NCBI GenBank assembly: GCA_965153355.1
Contig: OZ231128.1
Span: 49,848,001 to 49,912,000, forward strand
Direction of reading: 5' to 3'
DNA from: Flaccisagitta enflata
Lineage: Eukaryota > Chaetognatha > Sagittoidea > Aphragmophora
DNA length: 64,000 bases
Shown here: piece by piece, positions 13,604-24,959 of the stretch
Position numbering within the stretch: the stretch's first letter is position 1
Layout of the letters: each line of letters starts with the position of its first letter
Made by a program: the position numbers and the translations under genes
The notes under the pieces: generated by a model
What the model saw: only the letters and a program-made list of their open reading frames with translations
What the model was told of the DNA's origin: nothing
Databases searched by the model: none

Positions 13604-13695
13604 TGACTCAAAAAAAGCGCTGCTCATTTTTTGCTCAAAGGTCATACTGACCAGCCGAACGAAAAGCAACGCAAAAACTTTGGAGGCGGTGGATT

Positions 13696-13830
13696 TCGGG
13701 GGGGGGGGAGACAAGGGGCGGACTCGAGATGTGGTGGGGGGGGGGTAGGTGAGCGTCGGTGGAGGGACGGAAGGCGGTTTTCCTGGTAGGTATGGTGAGA
13801 GAGGCAGGGGGGGGGAAGGGGGGTAGTCAC
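13696..13830 (+). repeat. G-run cluster (possible G-quadruplex)
   Basis: Several runs of 6-11 G lie within 135 bp on the + strand, separated by short linkers. The pattern can support intramolecular G-quadruplexes. No gene is seen on either strand. Confidence 0.6.
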
Positions 13831-13984
13831 GGCTACCGTACTTGCGAATGGAGCAAAAAACATGAAGAGGAAGAAGGCCCAGAAAGAACTAGAAGGGAAG
13901 AGGAGGAGGAGATAAAGAGAAGGAAAGTGTGACCAGGAGGAGCTTTACTGCCAAAAAATGACGACTTTGCAACGAGCCGAAAAG

Positions 13985-14116
<132 letters not shown>

Positions 14117-14365
14117 AAAATGGAAGGGCAAAAAAGCTGCAACTCTGCGCGAAAAAAAGGTGAAAAAGAAAGGGAAAAAATCTGGGGGGGGAAAAAAACT
14201 AAGAAAATCAAGGAAAATGAAGAAAAACTGAAAAAGTTCGAATGGAAAAAAATGATAGAAAAAAAATAACGTTTAGAAGGTCTCCGAGAATAGCAAATCC
14301 TCTCAGACTAGATTTTGACGATTCCTCAAGAAAGGCTTTTAACGAGGAAGAATGGAATCAAAAGG

Positions 14366-14366
<1 letters not shown>

Positions 14367-14463
<97 letters not shown>

Positions 14464-14468
14464 AACAG

Positions 14469-14502
<34 letters not shown>

Positions 14503-14518
14503 AGATAGACAGACAGAA

Positions 14519-14579
<61 letters not shown>
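14367..14579. repeat. Compound (GA)n-(GACA)n microsatellite abutting a retroelement
   Basis: About 94 bp of GA, then about 118 bp of GACA with few substitutions. The Penelope-like coding sequence begins at the next base, so the tract marks its 5' junction. The frame stays open through the repeat, so the apparent start at 14352 is fortuitous. Confidence 0.97.
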
Positions 14580-14581
<2 letters not shown>

Positions 14582-17363
14582 TATCATCTATCTTATAACT
14601 TGTAATATTTGTAAAATTCAGTATATTGGTGAAACTCAAAGATCATTCGAGATAAGAATGAAGGAACATCTTTTTCAGATAAGAAAACATGAGCAAAATA
14701 TTCGATCTGGGGGTAACAATAGTGGTCAGCTCATTTATAAACATTTCTGTTGCGATGATCTTCACAAGAACACCCCACTTGAGAAGCGTATTCGATTTCA
14801 GATAGTGGAAAAAATCAGGACTGATGATATATCCTCTGACCCAAAGGTTATTACTAAACGACGTACAGAACGGGAACTCTATTGGATTTCTAAGCTAAGA
14901 ACAGCTCACCCCTTAGGTTTAAATGACATGATTGCAGGCTACGGTATTCGTGGAAAAGCCACTGATGTGGGATTCCGTGATTTTAATTACCTAAGAATTT
15001 CAAATATTTGTGAAAAGAAACCAACACGTAGCCATAAAAACAGACACAGAAAGAAAAAGCGAAAAGCCCCCACTAATGATCATTTCAGGCAATTCCTGGA
15101 CGATCTTAATTCTAAATTTGACTCCCAACCTAGAAATATTGAAACCTTTATTCTAAGTAAACCCCGAAAATATTTAGAACGTTTTCTATTATCAACCTTA
15201 GCTAATCAGCTGAGACCAAAACTTAGACATCTTCTGGTAACCCGTGTTGACTTTGCTCGAAAGTTAAAACCCATTGGAAAGGAAGTTATACCGTTAGATT
15301 GGAGTATTGATTTCTCTCATAAATCATTAGAATTGATTAATTTAAACTCTATCTTAAACAACCCTAAAAATTCAAAATTATTACCTCCTACTATAAGAAA
15401 CAAATTAAAAATACGAAAAATCTTTAAATTTGAGAATCCAGTTAGTAGTAAAATTTTAAATTATAATAAGATTTTAAAATCTACCGGAAATCTTTCTTAT
15501 GGGGATATTCAATCTTTGTCTTGTGAATGTGCTGACTCTGTTTTTAAAAACCCAAATTTTGATCATGTTATCACAGGTGATCTGAATATCATTCAGGAGA
15601 CTGGCTTACGTAAACTATGTTCATTTGGGACCAAGTTCAGAGACATCCCGCGCTTCAATCTTGGTTCTATAAAAGAAAAATTTAGAAATAACTGTAAAAC
15701 TCTTATAAGTAAAATTTCTAAAAAGTTTAAAATTCCTCATTCAGCATTAAAACAATGGAAAAAATGTATCATTTCTAATTTTGATGAAAAATTACAATCC
15801 ATTGCTAAAGATACAAGGTTTAATGTACCCACATTAAGCAAAAGATCATGTTTGAATGAATTAAAGAGGTTACAAGAAAAATTCATCATTACCGTAGTTG
15901 ACAAAGCAGCAGGCAACTATGCTTTTACCTGTAAAAAATTTTATTTCTTAAAATTAGCGGAAGAATTAGGTTTAAACAATCCAACACCAGGTAATGAAAC
16001 TTATTTATTTTGCCCTGATAGTGAACAAGTTGTCTGTGATAGACTAAAAAATGATCTTTTAAGATTTTCAATTACTCCCCCTAGCTCACAGCTCAACCTA
16101 GCTGTTCTTTATCAAACACCTAAATTTCATAAAAACCCACCAAAAATGAGATATATCGCTGGTAATGTGAATACTGTAACTTCTATGCTGGATGATAAAG
16201 TAGCCAAGATTCTGAAGATGTGCAAATCACACTTTCGAAACCTTTGTAAAGTATATGAGGGCTACTCAGGTATAAAATATTGCTTTGATGTTGAGACCAG
16301 TACTGAAGTGAAAGATATGTTTGATGGTGCATATGGTTCGGTTGCTTCTATCTCCATTAATGATTTCTCTACACTTTATACTTTGTTTGATCATGATCAT
16401 CTGCTTTCCAACATCCGATGGCTGCTTGACACTTTGAGTAAAAATCGCGGTAAGAGTTGTATCAAGATTGATTATGATAAGGCACGTTGGGTTTCCAATG
16501 CTAGTGATTCAGATTCTTACACAGTTGGTGAGGCTTTGGATATGGTTTCTTTTTTGGTTAAAGACACTTATATCAAGGCTTTTGGTCACATCTTTCAGCA
16601 AGTAAAAGGTATCATCATGGGTGGCAAAATTTCTGGTTGGCTCTCTGATTGCTCTCTTATGGTTGATGAATTTCGTTATGTTAAATCTAAGGTCTCCTCT
16701 GGTTTAAGGGAAGATGCTTGCAAGCTTAAGTTTTTCAGACGTTATAGAGATGATTGCACTACTCTTAATTGTCCCAACTTCATTGATATCGCTAGGGAGA
16801 TTTATCCACAGAGCTTGTCTTTAACGCAGGAAAATGAAGATCCCAGTAAGGCTAATGTTCTTGATATGGAGGTTAGTATTGCAAACTCTATATGTACTAC
16901 AAAGGTTTATTGTAAGACTGATCATTTCCCTTTTGAAGTCATCTCCTTTCCCTTCCTTGAAAGTAACATTGATAATGGTCTCTGCTATCGAGTTTTTTAC
17001 AGTCAGGTCATTCGTTTCCAAAGGTTATGTTCCAATTGCTGTGACTTTGAGACAAGGACTAGATATTTAGGTATTGTTCTTTTAGGACGTGGTTACGCTG
17101 TCTCTCGGCTTGAAAGGGAATTTTGTAATGCAGTAAGGAAGTATATCTCTGAGTTCCAAAAGTGGTCTCTTCCTATTGATTTCTCTGCCTGGTTCAAACG
17201 CATCATGAATGAACGCTGTGACAGTCAATCTGCTTTAAATGTCTCTTTGTCCTCCCAGCCTGTATCTGGTCAATCTGCTTTGCCTGTCCCTATGTCCTTC
17301 TCCCAGCCTGTACCTGGTTTTGACATGCGAAGTGATGTTTTGAGTCACTTAAGTCAACCATAG
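14580..17363 (+). CDS. Penelope-like retroelement protein, N-terminal GIY-YIG nuclease plus reverse transcriptase, 5'-truncated
   Basis: Retroelement polyprotein, 927 codons from the first recognisable residue to TAG at 17361. Seen in order: a GIY-YIG-type core, IIYLITCNICKIQYIGET (14583-14636), with a CxxC; an H/R-rich continuation and the conserved ELYWISKLRTAHPLGLND (about 14870-14928); a basic linker; ITVVDKAAGNYAF (about 15888); QTPKFHKNPPKMRYIAG; RT motif A INDFSTLYT with its Asp at 16362; GIIMGGKISGWLSD; the catalytic YRDD at 16743-16754; and an NVLDMEV motif. A nuclease N-terminal to the RT is the permuted order known from Naiad/Chlamys-type Penelope-like elements, not classical Penelope. 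Those normally have a Cys/His zinc finger before the nuclease. Here it is missing and replaced by simple repeat, with no native start codon. No frameshift or stop is seen in the rest, so the copy is probably young. Confidence 0.93.
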
Positions 17364-17660
17364 AGTCTTTGCCATGAGAATGTTGGACTATTTACATAGC
17401 CTCATTGATTTTGGCTTTTTGCAACTGTTGTTTGTGTACTATTTACATAGACCTTAACATTTGTTGCATACTCTTTTGCTTGACTTGCTAAAGATAATAT
17501 GCCGGTAGCTCTTGTGGTTTTCATAGGTTTTGAAAAAAAATTTTTAAAGGTTTTTTCAAAAATCAAAACTTCTAATTTTCATTTTAGTTAAGTTTTAGAT
17601 TTTTTAAAAAACTTATTCCAAACCATTTCTCTGTACTATTTACATAGGCTTTGTCTTGGT
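17364..17660 (+). mobile_element. 3' UTR of the Penelope-like element with a repeated 13-mer
   Basis: ACTATTTACATAG occurs three times, at about 17389, 17437 and 17635, in AT-rich sequence directly after the stop codon. I looked for a hammerhead-ribozyme core, common in Penelope-like termini, and saw no convincing one. The 3' end of the element is not defined. Confidence 0.55.
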
Positions 17661-17701
17661 TTGGTATAAGACTCTTTCATTCTACTCCTGATCTAGGTTT
17701 T

Positions 17702-17960
17702 TCCCCCTGCCCACCCCTACCTCCTACCCACCGCTACCCCTACCTCCTACCCACCACTACCCCTACCTCCTTCCCACCGCTACCCCTACCTCCTACCCAG
17801 CCCTACCTCCTCCTACCAACCTACTCTTACCTACCACCTACCCCTACAACCTACCCCACCTACCACCTACCTACCCCTATTTACCTACCCCCACCTACCC
17901 TCCCACCCACACCTCCTACCTACCCACCTACCCTTTCCTCCTACCTACCCCTACCCTGTT
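17702..17960. repeat. Pyrimidine-rich CTACC/CCTCCTACC tandem repeat
   Basis: Degenerate units built from CCCCTACCTCCTACC, all pyrimidine-rich on the + strand. It resembles no canonical telomere repeat. Pro/Tyr/Leu frames here are repeat translation. Confidence 0.85.
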
Positions 17961-18990
17961 CACCAACTTTTTGCTATTCTGTCTCATACCTCTCACTACC
18001 TCTACCTTTCACTGCCTCAACCTTCTTTGACCATTTGTTTTTCAACTGTCTGCACATGTACCTTTGACCACTGAAGCCCTTTTTGATCACATGACCTATC
18101 CTCATCCTCATCTTCACCTTTCCTTACCTTTTCTATCAACCTTGTCATTTCATTACACTGTATTTTCTCCACAACAACTTTTATGATTTATTCTCCTATT
18201 TTCATAATATCTCCTCTATGTTTTGGTATGGGTAATAGCAAGGGTGATGGGAAGCCTCTAAACCCGCCAAGACCAAGTGTAGATTTAATGCACAGGTCTT
18301 GCCTGGTCCACAGTCCAGGTTTACTTATCCATGGATAGTTGGAGATGTTTGTATTTTGCATATTCTCAATCTATATTTTGTCTGCTGTAAGTTGAACTAA
18401 GTGATAAAGTGTTTTAACATTGATATACAAATATAAGAACAGTTAAGGGTGACGATTACGGTCATCAATCAATCAACCAATCATACAATATAGAAGGTGA
18501 GACCCTTAAATTATAGCACACATTCAAACCGACAAACAGATAAACGGAAACAGTGTGACGAAGGAAGAAACGCTGAAGGGCAACTAGTAGATGAAGTGAT
18601 GGGTAAATATATATGAATTATGATTAACTCGTGACATGTCAAGTGCCCTACATTTGTGAGGTATTGCTCAATGTTAATGCACGAGTGAAAAGTTGTGAGC
18701 GGGACAATACACACAAATTACCTTGTTAAAACCATCATACAGTCGATTGTTTAACAGGCTCCAAAAACATAGCGACAACCATAAATTGAGATTCACATTG
18801 CATCAAGCAAAAAATCTGACTTGACATTCTTAAGAGATTCTACAGCTTCGGGGACGTGATGAAATTTAAGTCTGTTTGCAGTTAGATTTTGCATAAAGTG
18901 CCATTTCCCAACGCCATGTATGTCGATCGTTTCTTTTATCAAGTTATCGACAGGCTAAATTTGCGAACCATTCCATGCAATAACAACGTT
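17961..18990. other. No recognisable gene
   Basis: A TCAATCAATCAACCAATCA stretch at about 18463-18483 could be the 3' terminus of a LINE copy, but no coding remnant was recognised upstream. No domain or strong exon was found. Confidence 0.45.
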
Positions 18991-19110
18991 TCATGTGCGC
19001 CATCGCACACCTATAAGAGGCTGTGTCCGTTGGTCTGTCTGTCTGTCTGTTGTTCTGTCGGTAACGCATTCGTTCGACGATCCACACGGCGCACGGCGGA
19101 CATATTGGCC
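18991..19110 (+). mobile_element. Family E fragment with a variant hairpin
   Basis: TGTGCG, a loop and CGCACA (18994-19009) replace the usual TCGCG/CGCGA stem. ACCTATAAGAGGCTGTGTCC and a (GTCT)n core follow. Stem pairing is kept although its sequence differs. Confidence 0.65.
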
Positions 19111-19119
19111 TAATTGGCC

Positions 19120-19305
19120 CTATTGGGCAGCGGCCGATGACCTATGATTCCACATCCACATGGGGCAATTTTCTCCAGTTTCCGTCTGTGAGGGATCATC
19201 GGTCATCGGCAACTCCGTTGCTGCTGCCCCTCTCATTGTCTTATCCTTACATACACCAAGATAGGGGCATCGGGTACCGCTGACCATGTGACGCTTTTGC
19301 GACTA
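19120..19305 (+). mobile_element. Family M element M4, short form without an internal array
   Basis: GGGCAGCGGCCGATGACCTATG (from 19125) is partly repeated inverted (GATCATCGGTCATCGGC to GCTGCTGCCC). The family tail GGGCATCGGGTACCGCTGAC and ATGTGACGC follow. The interior is only about 40 bp. Confidence 0.7.
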
Positions 19306-19424
19306 CATTTCTTTTTTTTTTTTTACTTTTTTCTTCTTTTTTATCTTCCTTTTGTTCATTTCTTTCCGTACGACAAGCTTCCTGTCCTTCCGAGGCGCCT
19401 CCCGCCTTCAAAATATGAACATCT

Positions 19425-19462
19425 CCCCTCTCTCTCTCTCCCTCTCTCTCTCTCTCTATCTC

Positions 19463-19554
<92 letters not shown>
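19425..19554. repeat. (CT)n microsatellite
   Basis: About 130 bp of CT with a few interruptions in its left third. 19555-20401 holds no recognisable gene. Confidence 0.97.
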
Positions 19555-19557
<3 letters not shown>

Positions 19558-20401
19558 CTAAATGAGTCAACAATTACACACCAAGCAAATGATGTAAGGA
19601 TAGAAAATATGATCAAATCAGTTTAAACAAACAGTTTTGCCCTTAAACGAATCTTAACACCCAAACAAACAATGTCTTTCCCAACGAGATAGCATATTTT
19701 CCCGCTATCTCTCCTCACGGCGGTCGAAAATGCTGAAAGGCTACACAATTGTTTTGCCTCAGTACATGTTTGTTTTGTTGATCATTGCATAAGATGCATA
19801 TGTTAGCTTGCTGTCAGCAACATTGTCAGTCAATTAAGAGTTTTATTAAGAGTCTTATTTTACTAATTCAATTGCCCATAATGCCTATCCAACCTTTCAC
19901 GGACGGGTCGACCGACTGACCATGGTGTGCCGAACCACAGAATCAGAGAAAATCGACCAATAATCATGAAAGCACATCCAAAGACCGGGGCTAAAAAGTT
20001 AGGAATTATGCTGATTGATTTTAATGTAAATTTGTATTTGAAATTGAGCTTTCACATGCTTTGTTATCTAGACGGTTTCAGCGCTGCGTCATGCTGTCGG
20101 CCATGCGTCTATTCTCGCTTCAATTGGTCCCACCGTGCATTCATTCTTTACTGCCATAGGAATTTGATTGTTTGTATTCGATCATGATTGGCCGTAATGT
20201 GGACTTCAACAGGTGATGATACTGTGATGAGTCTCACAAGAGAAAAAAAAAGAGAAAGAGAAAGAGATAAGATTCGGGTTGTGATAAGAGAGTTGAGAGG
20301 GCTAAACCTAATCCGACATGAATTGAATGCCGACGGAAATTTGACTTGGTGGAGAGGGTGTGGGGCTGGGACGGTAATATTTGTAACAACGGTATCAACA
20401 T

Positions 20402-20888
<487 letters not shown>

Positions 20889-21734
20889 CTGAAAGAAGGA
20901 CACTAAAGGAGACGAGCGCAATAGAGACTACAATCTATCGACAACTTGTTGAGTTACGAACTACAGTTTTGTGAGTCTTTTGGGCGGAGTTGTGACCACT
21001 GTTTGCCAGTTCAGGTAATAGCAAGATTATAAAACAGATTTAGGATTAAGGTACAGTACCATAGCAGCAAAGACGACCAAGACTGGAGGATAGATGTTAG
21101 GTATCTTAATTTCATTTGATGTATAAAAAAATTGAGATTTGTGCTAATTAAAGGTTGCTTTATTGCTTGAATATATTGGCTTCTCTCATTTTTCAACTTG
21201 TGACTTGACTTCATCAGGACTTCATTTTTCAATGTTCTAACCTAACTAATCAGATCAGGCTGAAAATTTTTATAGTTCAGAAGAAAAAAATCAGTTCAAT
21301 AGGACCATTTTTACAGGTTTTATGCCTGTTTTAAGCATTGCCCAGATATTGATTTACAAAATTGATCTTTTTCAAAAATATCTGACCAACATATAGAAAT
21401 AGTAGCATAGATTCCAATTCTTTTATGAATCAAATGAAATTGAAATACATAGAATCTATCCGCCAGTCTAGGTTGCCATTGCACTGTAAGTGGTATCATA
21501 AATTAGAATCATTGGTTATGATCTGATTCAGAATAAAACAAGGCCAAGTAGGCCAACAATGCGTCCTCTTTGAATGAACGTTTTTTATGAATGAATGTTT
21601 TTTTATGAATGAATGTCATTTGTGAATGAATGAATGATTGAATAAATGAATTACTTGATGTATGCTTCTTTTACTGGGGTAGAACCACTTTTCTGTTCAA
21701 AAAATGCTTGATTTTGATGTTTTTAATGAATGCG
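20889..21734. other. No recognisable gene
   Basis: AT-rich. A short ATGAATGAATGTTTTTT-type tandem lies at about 21575-21650. No coding exon was supported. Confidence 0.45.
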
Positions 21735-21815
21735 TTACCAACCAACCTACCAACCGACCGACCATCCAACCGACAGACACAGCCTATTATAGAGATGCAA
21801 GGACGCATCTTAAAA
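21735..21815 (-). mobile_element. Family E fragment with ATGCG-type hairpin
   Basis: An (ACCG/ACCA)n core, CAGACACAGCCTATTATAGAG and the hairpin AGATGC...GCATCT (about 21797-21814). It is the same variant stem as the copies at 50.3 and 57.0 kb. Confidence 0.6.
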
Positions 21816-21883
21816 TATATATATACAGAGAAAAGGTGATAGTAAAAATCATTCATTTCATAGATAATTCTATCACCTTCTTT

Positions 21884-22560
21884 TTGGGCAGCGGCCCCAA
21901 AGGGCCGATGTCCTGTAGGACACAGGGGTGAATTTCCAGACGTCCGTACGTACATCCGTACGTCCGTACGTACGTCCCCCACCCAAGGCCCCTCTCAGAC
22001 CCCAAATCAGCCCTCTCAAGCCCAAAATCAGCCCTCTCAAGCCCAAAATCAGCCCTCTCAGGCCCAAAATCAGCCCTCTCAAGCCCAAAATCAGCCCTCT
22101 CAAGCCCAAAATCAGCCCTCTCAAGCCCAAAATCAGCCCTTTCAGGCCCAAAATCAGCCCTCTCAGACTCGAAATCAGCCCTCTCAGGCCCCAAATCAGC
22201 TCTTTCAGCTCCAAAATTAGCTCCAAATTAGCCCCAAATCAGCCCTCTCAAGCCCAAAATCAGCCCTCTCAAGCCCAAAATCAGCTCTCTCAGGCCCAAA
22301 ATCAGTCCTCTCAGGCCCAAAATCAGCCCTTTCAGCTCCAAAATTAGCTCTCTAATACCCGAAATCAGCCTTGTCAGGCTCAAAATCAAGCATGTCAGCC
22401 CTTTAATGTGCCTTCTAAGGACGTCTGGAAATTTACCCCTGTGTCCTACAGGACAGCGGCCCTTTGGGGCCGCTGCCCTGCTCTCACTATACTTCTTCAG
22501 CTGATCACTCCTAGCAGGGCATCGGGTACCGCTGACCATGTGCGATCCTTGGATGACTAG
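21884..22560 (+). mobile_element. Family M element M5 with 21-bp internal repeats
   Basis: Left arm: GGGCAGCGGCCCCAAAGGGC, GATGTCCTGTAGGACACAGG, GTGAATTTCCAGACGTCC. The inverted copy is at about 22422-22482, then the unpaired tail ending GCGATCCTTGGATGACTAG. The interior is about 18 units of CAAGCCCAAAATCAGCCCTCT type. Ser/Pro/Lys-rich frames are repeat translations. Confidence 0.85.
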
Positions 22561-23055
22561 TTATATATGAACTGATGTTAGATTGTTTCAATTGCAACCA
22601 TTATTGATATATATATACATATATATATTTACAGTGCGCAGTAAAGCATCGAAGCTGGCGAACGGTGGCGCTTCTTCGCATTTTACGAGGCGGAGGGTCA
22701 AAGTATTCGTCCATCACAAACACACAACAAAAAGAGGAAAAGACGCTACAACATCGGTTGCACGCTGCAGCAGCTGCAGCAGCTGCAGCTGTTGCATTCT
22801 ATTTATAAACGAAGGAGATGAAATAAGAGGTGAATAGTTGTCAACAAAAACCCAGATGGTCGCTGCAAAAGAAGAGACAAAGAGACAGACATAAAATGAT
22901 AACAAGATAAGTAAAAAGAGTTAAAAAGATGAACAGACGAACAGTGTCATGGACGAGACAGGTTGTTACTACAAAAAAAAAAAACAGAAAAAAGGGTACC
23001 CAAAATAGGGAGAGCAAGGCACTAAAAAGAAAAAAGAACATGTTATTTGAAAAGA
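22561..23055. other. No recognisable gene
   Basis: A short (TA)n at about 22605-22628 and a self-complementary GCTGCAGCAGCTGCAGC cluster at about 22763-22793. Nothing else is recognised. Confidence 0.45.
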
Positions 23056-23061
23056 CAGAGA

Positions 23062-23155
<94 letters not shown>

Positions 23156-23190
23156 CAGACAGACAGATAGACAGACAGATAGACAGACAC

Positions 23191-23221
<31 letters not shown>

Positions 23222-23425
23222 CACAGACACACAGACAAACACACAGACACACAGACAGACAGACACACAGACACACAGACACACAGACACACAGACAGAC
23301 AGACAGATAGACAGACAGAGAGACAGACAGAGACAGACCAAGACAGAGACAGAGACAGAGACTGCAACAATGGCTGACAAACCCAGAGATAGACAGATAC
23401 AGACAGATACAGACAGAGACAGACA
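23056..23425. repeat. Compound (GA)n-(GACA)n-(CACAGA)n microsatellite
   Basis: About 95 bp of GA, then about 270 bp of mixed GACA and CACAGA repeats. It is the longest GACA-type tract in the window. Confidence 0.97.
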
Positions 23426-23998
23426 CGGAAAGAGAGAAAACTTGTACGCAGCATCAGCCCGAAAGTAACAAGAGTCCGTGAATCATGTCGTTGGAAACAA
23501 GACTCTTGTCTCGAGACAGTATGAAAAGACCGAGATACAAATAAAGAAAATATTCAAAAGCGACGATGTATTGAGCAAATACAGGACAAATGAGAGACGA
23601 CAAATATGATATTCGCCACACAAGAAATTTGAGATTTAGACCGACAAACTTCAATTGTCCACAACATCTTGCCGAAAAGTATTCTGTTCAAATGCATACT
23701 TGGAGAATAGCACTCGGTTGGTCCGTCGCTTACCAACATTTTACTCCTCTTTTTTCGGAACATACTCCTGCCCGGTCATTCCCCTGTCTAGAAAAGAGAA
23801 ACAGATAATGTAAATACGTTGTGTAAAATGATTGGGAATGAAAGATGTACCATACCACTAAAAAAAAGACGCACTTTTGAATGGCTGATTTAGCTATTCA
23901 ATCTTGGAGAAACTAATCAAAATCTTAGACCATTTTAAAGCTCTTCGAAAGTACTTTCATTTGGCGCTAATTTGGCATTTCTATCTTTTTTTGTTTAG

Positions 23999-24176
23999 AA
24001 ATGGCATTAGTTTTAGTGAAAATGTTGTATATTTCCGTTTTGCAACGTTTCAGCAAAATAGTGATTCTCTTTGCAGAGCTCTAGCTTCAAAACCGTTTGA
24101 GATACAGACATGGGACTGGTCTAGAATGAAAGATTTTTTGAAAAACTTTAAAAGTGATTCAACTGAAAATAAATAA
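23999..24176 (+). CDS. Candidate terminal coding exon, unknown protein
   Basis: A strong acceptor (TTTCTATCTTTTTTTGTTTAG) precedes a 59-codon open stretch. It begins with the third base of a codon and reads NGISFSENVVYFRFATFQQN to TWDWSRMKDFLKNF, ending TAA at 24174. An AATAAA follows 28 bp later. Composition looks like ordinary protein rather than repeat. No domain was recognised and no upstream partner exon was found, so this may be the last exon of a gene or a retroelement remnant. Confidence 0.4.
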
Positions 24177-24203
24177 AACGGTTTTTTTTCTATCTATTTT
24201 ATC

Positions 24204-24209
24204 AATAAA
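24204..24209 (+). terminator. Candidate polyadenylation signal
   Basis: AATAAA lies 28 bp after the stop of the candidate terminal exon, with a T-rich stretch downstream. Confidence 0.4.
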
Positions 24210-24280
24210 TCAATCTTTTTTTTTATTCGCGTAGTATTGTGGTGGAATGGTGGTCCTGGGTATTTGTGCACGATAGAATT

Positions 24281-24345
24281 TGTGGCCAAAAGAACAATAT
24301 TAACCAAAAGAACAATGATAACCAAAAGAACAATATTAACTATTT
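24281..24345. repeat. 18-bp direct repeat, about three units
   Basis: Units of CCAAAAGAACAATATTAA, with one GAT variant. Confidence 0.8.
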
Positions 24346-24959
24346 TTTACCATGATTTAGATTATAATCGCAGCTAAGTTGGTACGAACGCAAATGCATC
24401 CCAATTTCATTCATATCGCTACCATGGCTTCCGCTTCCATTGTGCAGTTCAAGTGCTTGAAGCTATCCCACTCACCAATTTTGAGGGCTTCCACAATCCT
24501 AACGCATCTGCAATCATTCATGATCATTCTCAAAAAATGCAAAAATCTCAATCAAAACAAACCTGAGCGAATTGATACAGGCTAATCTGGTTGCGCAACA
24601 GAAATTGCGTTGGATCGTTTTGATGGAGATGATAGAGGTCAATAAGCACAGCTTGAAATGCAAATACTTCAGTTTTTTGTTGTTTTTTTAATCAAAGATT
24701 ACTTTTTCAGTTGAAAATTTTTCATTACCTCGTCTAAAGACAGAAAAGACGGAAAATGAGTCAGTGAATAGACTAAAATTCTTGTTACATGGGGCTGCTG
24801 CTTGCTGGTTGAGTCCAGCCCAGGCATTATTCGTAAAGGACGTCCAGTAAAAGGCAAACAAGAGAAAAAATAACTGAAAAAAGAAGGACTCGGGTAACAA
24901 GAAGCGGCGCGTCAGGCAACCATTTAATCACGAAAATTGTGCTTAAGTTAAAATCATTG

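Noticed and set aside
14352-14579. N-terminal 76 codons of the longest open frame (Arg-Glu, then Asp-Arg-Gln-Thr)
   Set aside because: The GA and GACA tracts happen to be open in the retroelement frame. They are not part of the protein.
17702-17960. Interstitial telomere repeat
   Set aside because: The units are CCTACC/CTCCTACCC-like and irregular. They are not TTAGGG, TTAGG or a related motif.
17364-18500. Hammerhead ribozyme expected near Penelope-like termini
   Set aside because: I found no CTGATGA plus GAAA core with pairing stems. A covariance search would be decisive.
21853-22539. Leu/Gly/Arg- and Ser/Pro/Lys-rich frames of 100-139 codons
   Set aside because: Produced by the 21-bp tandem array of element M5. 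They are periodic in every frame.
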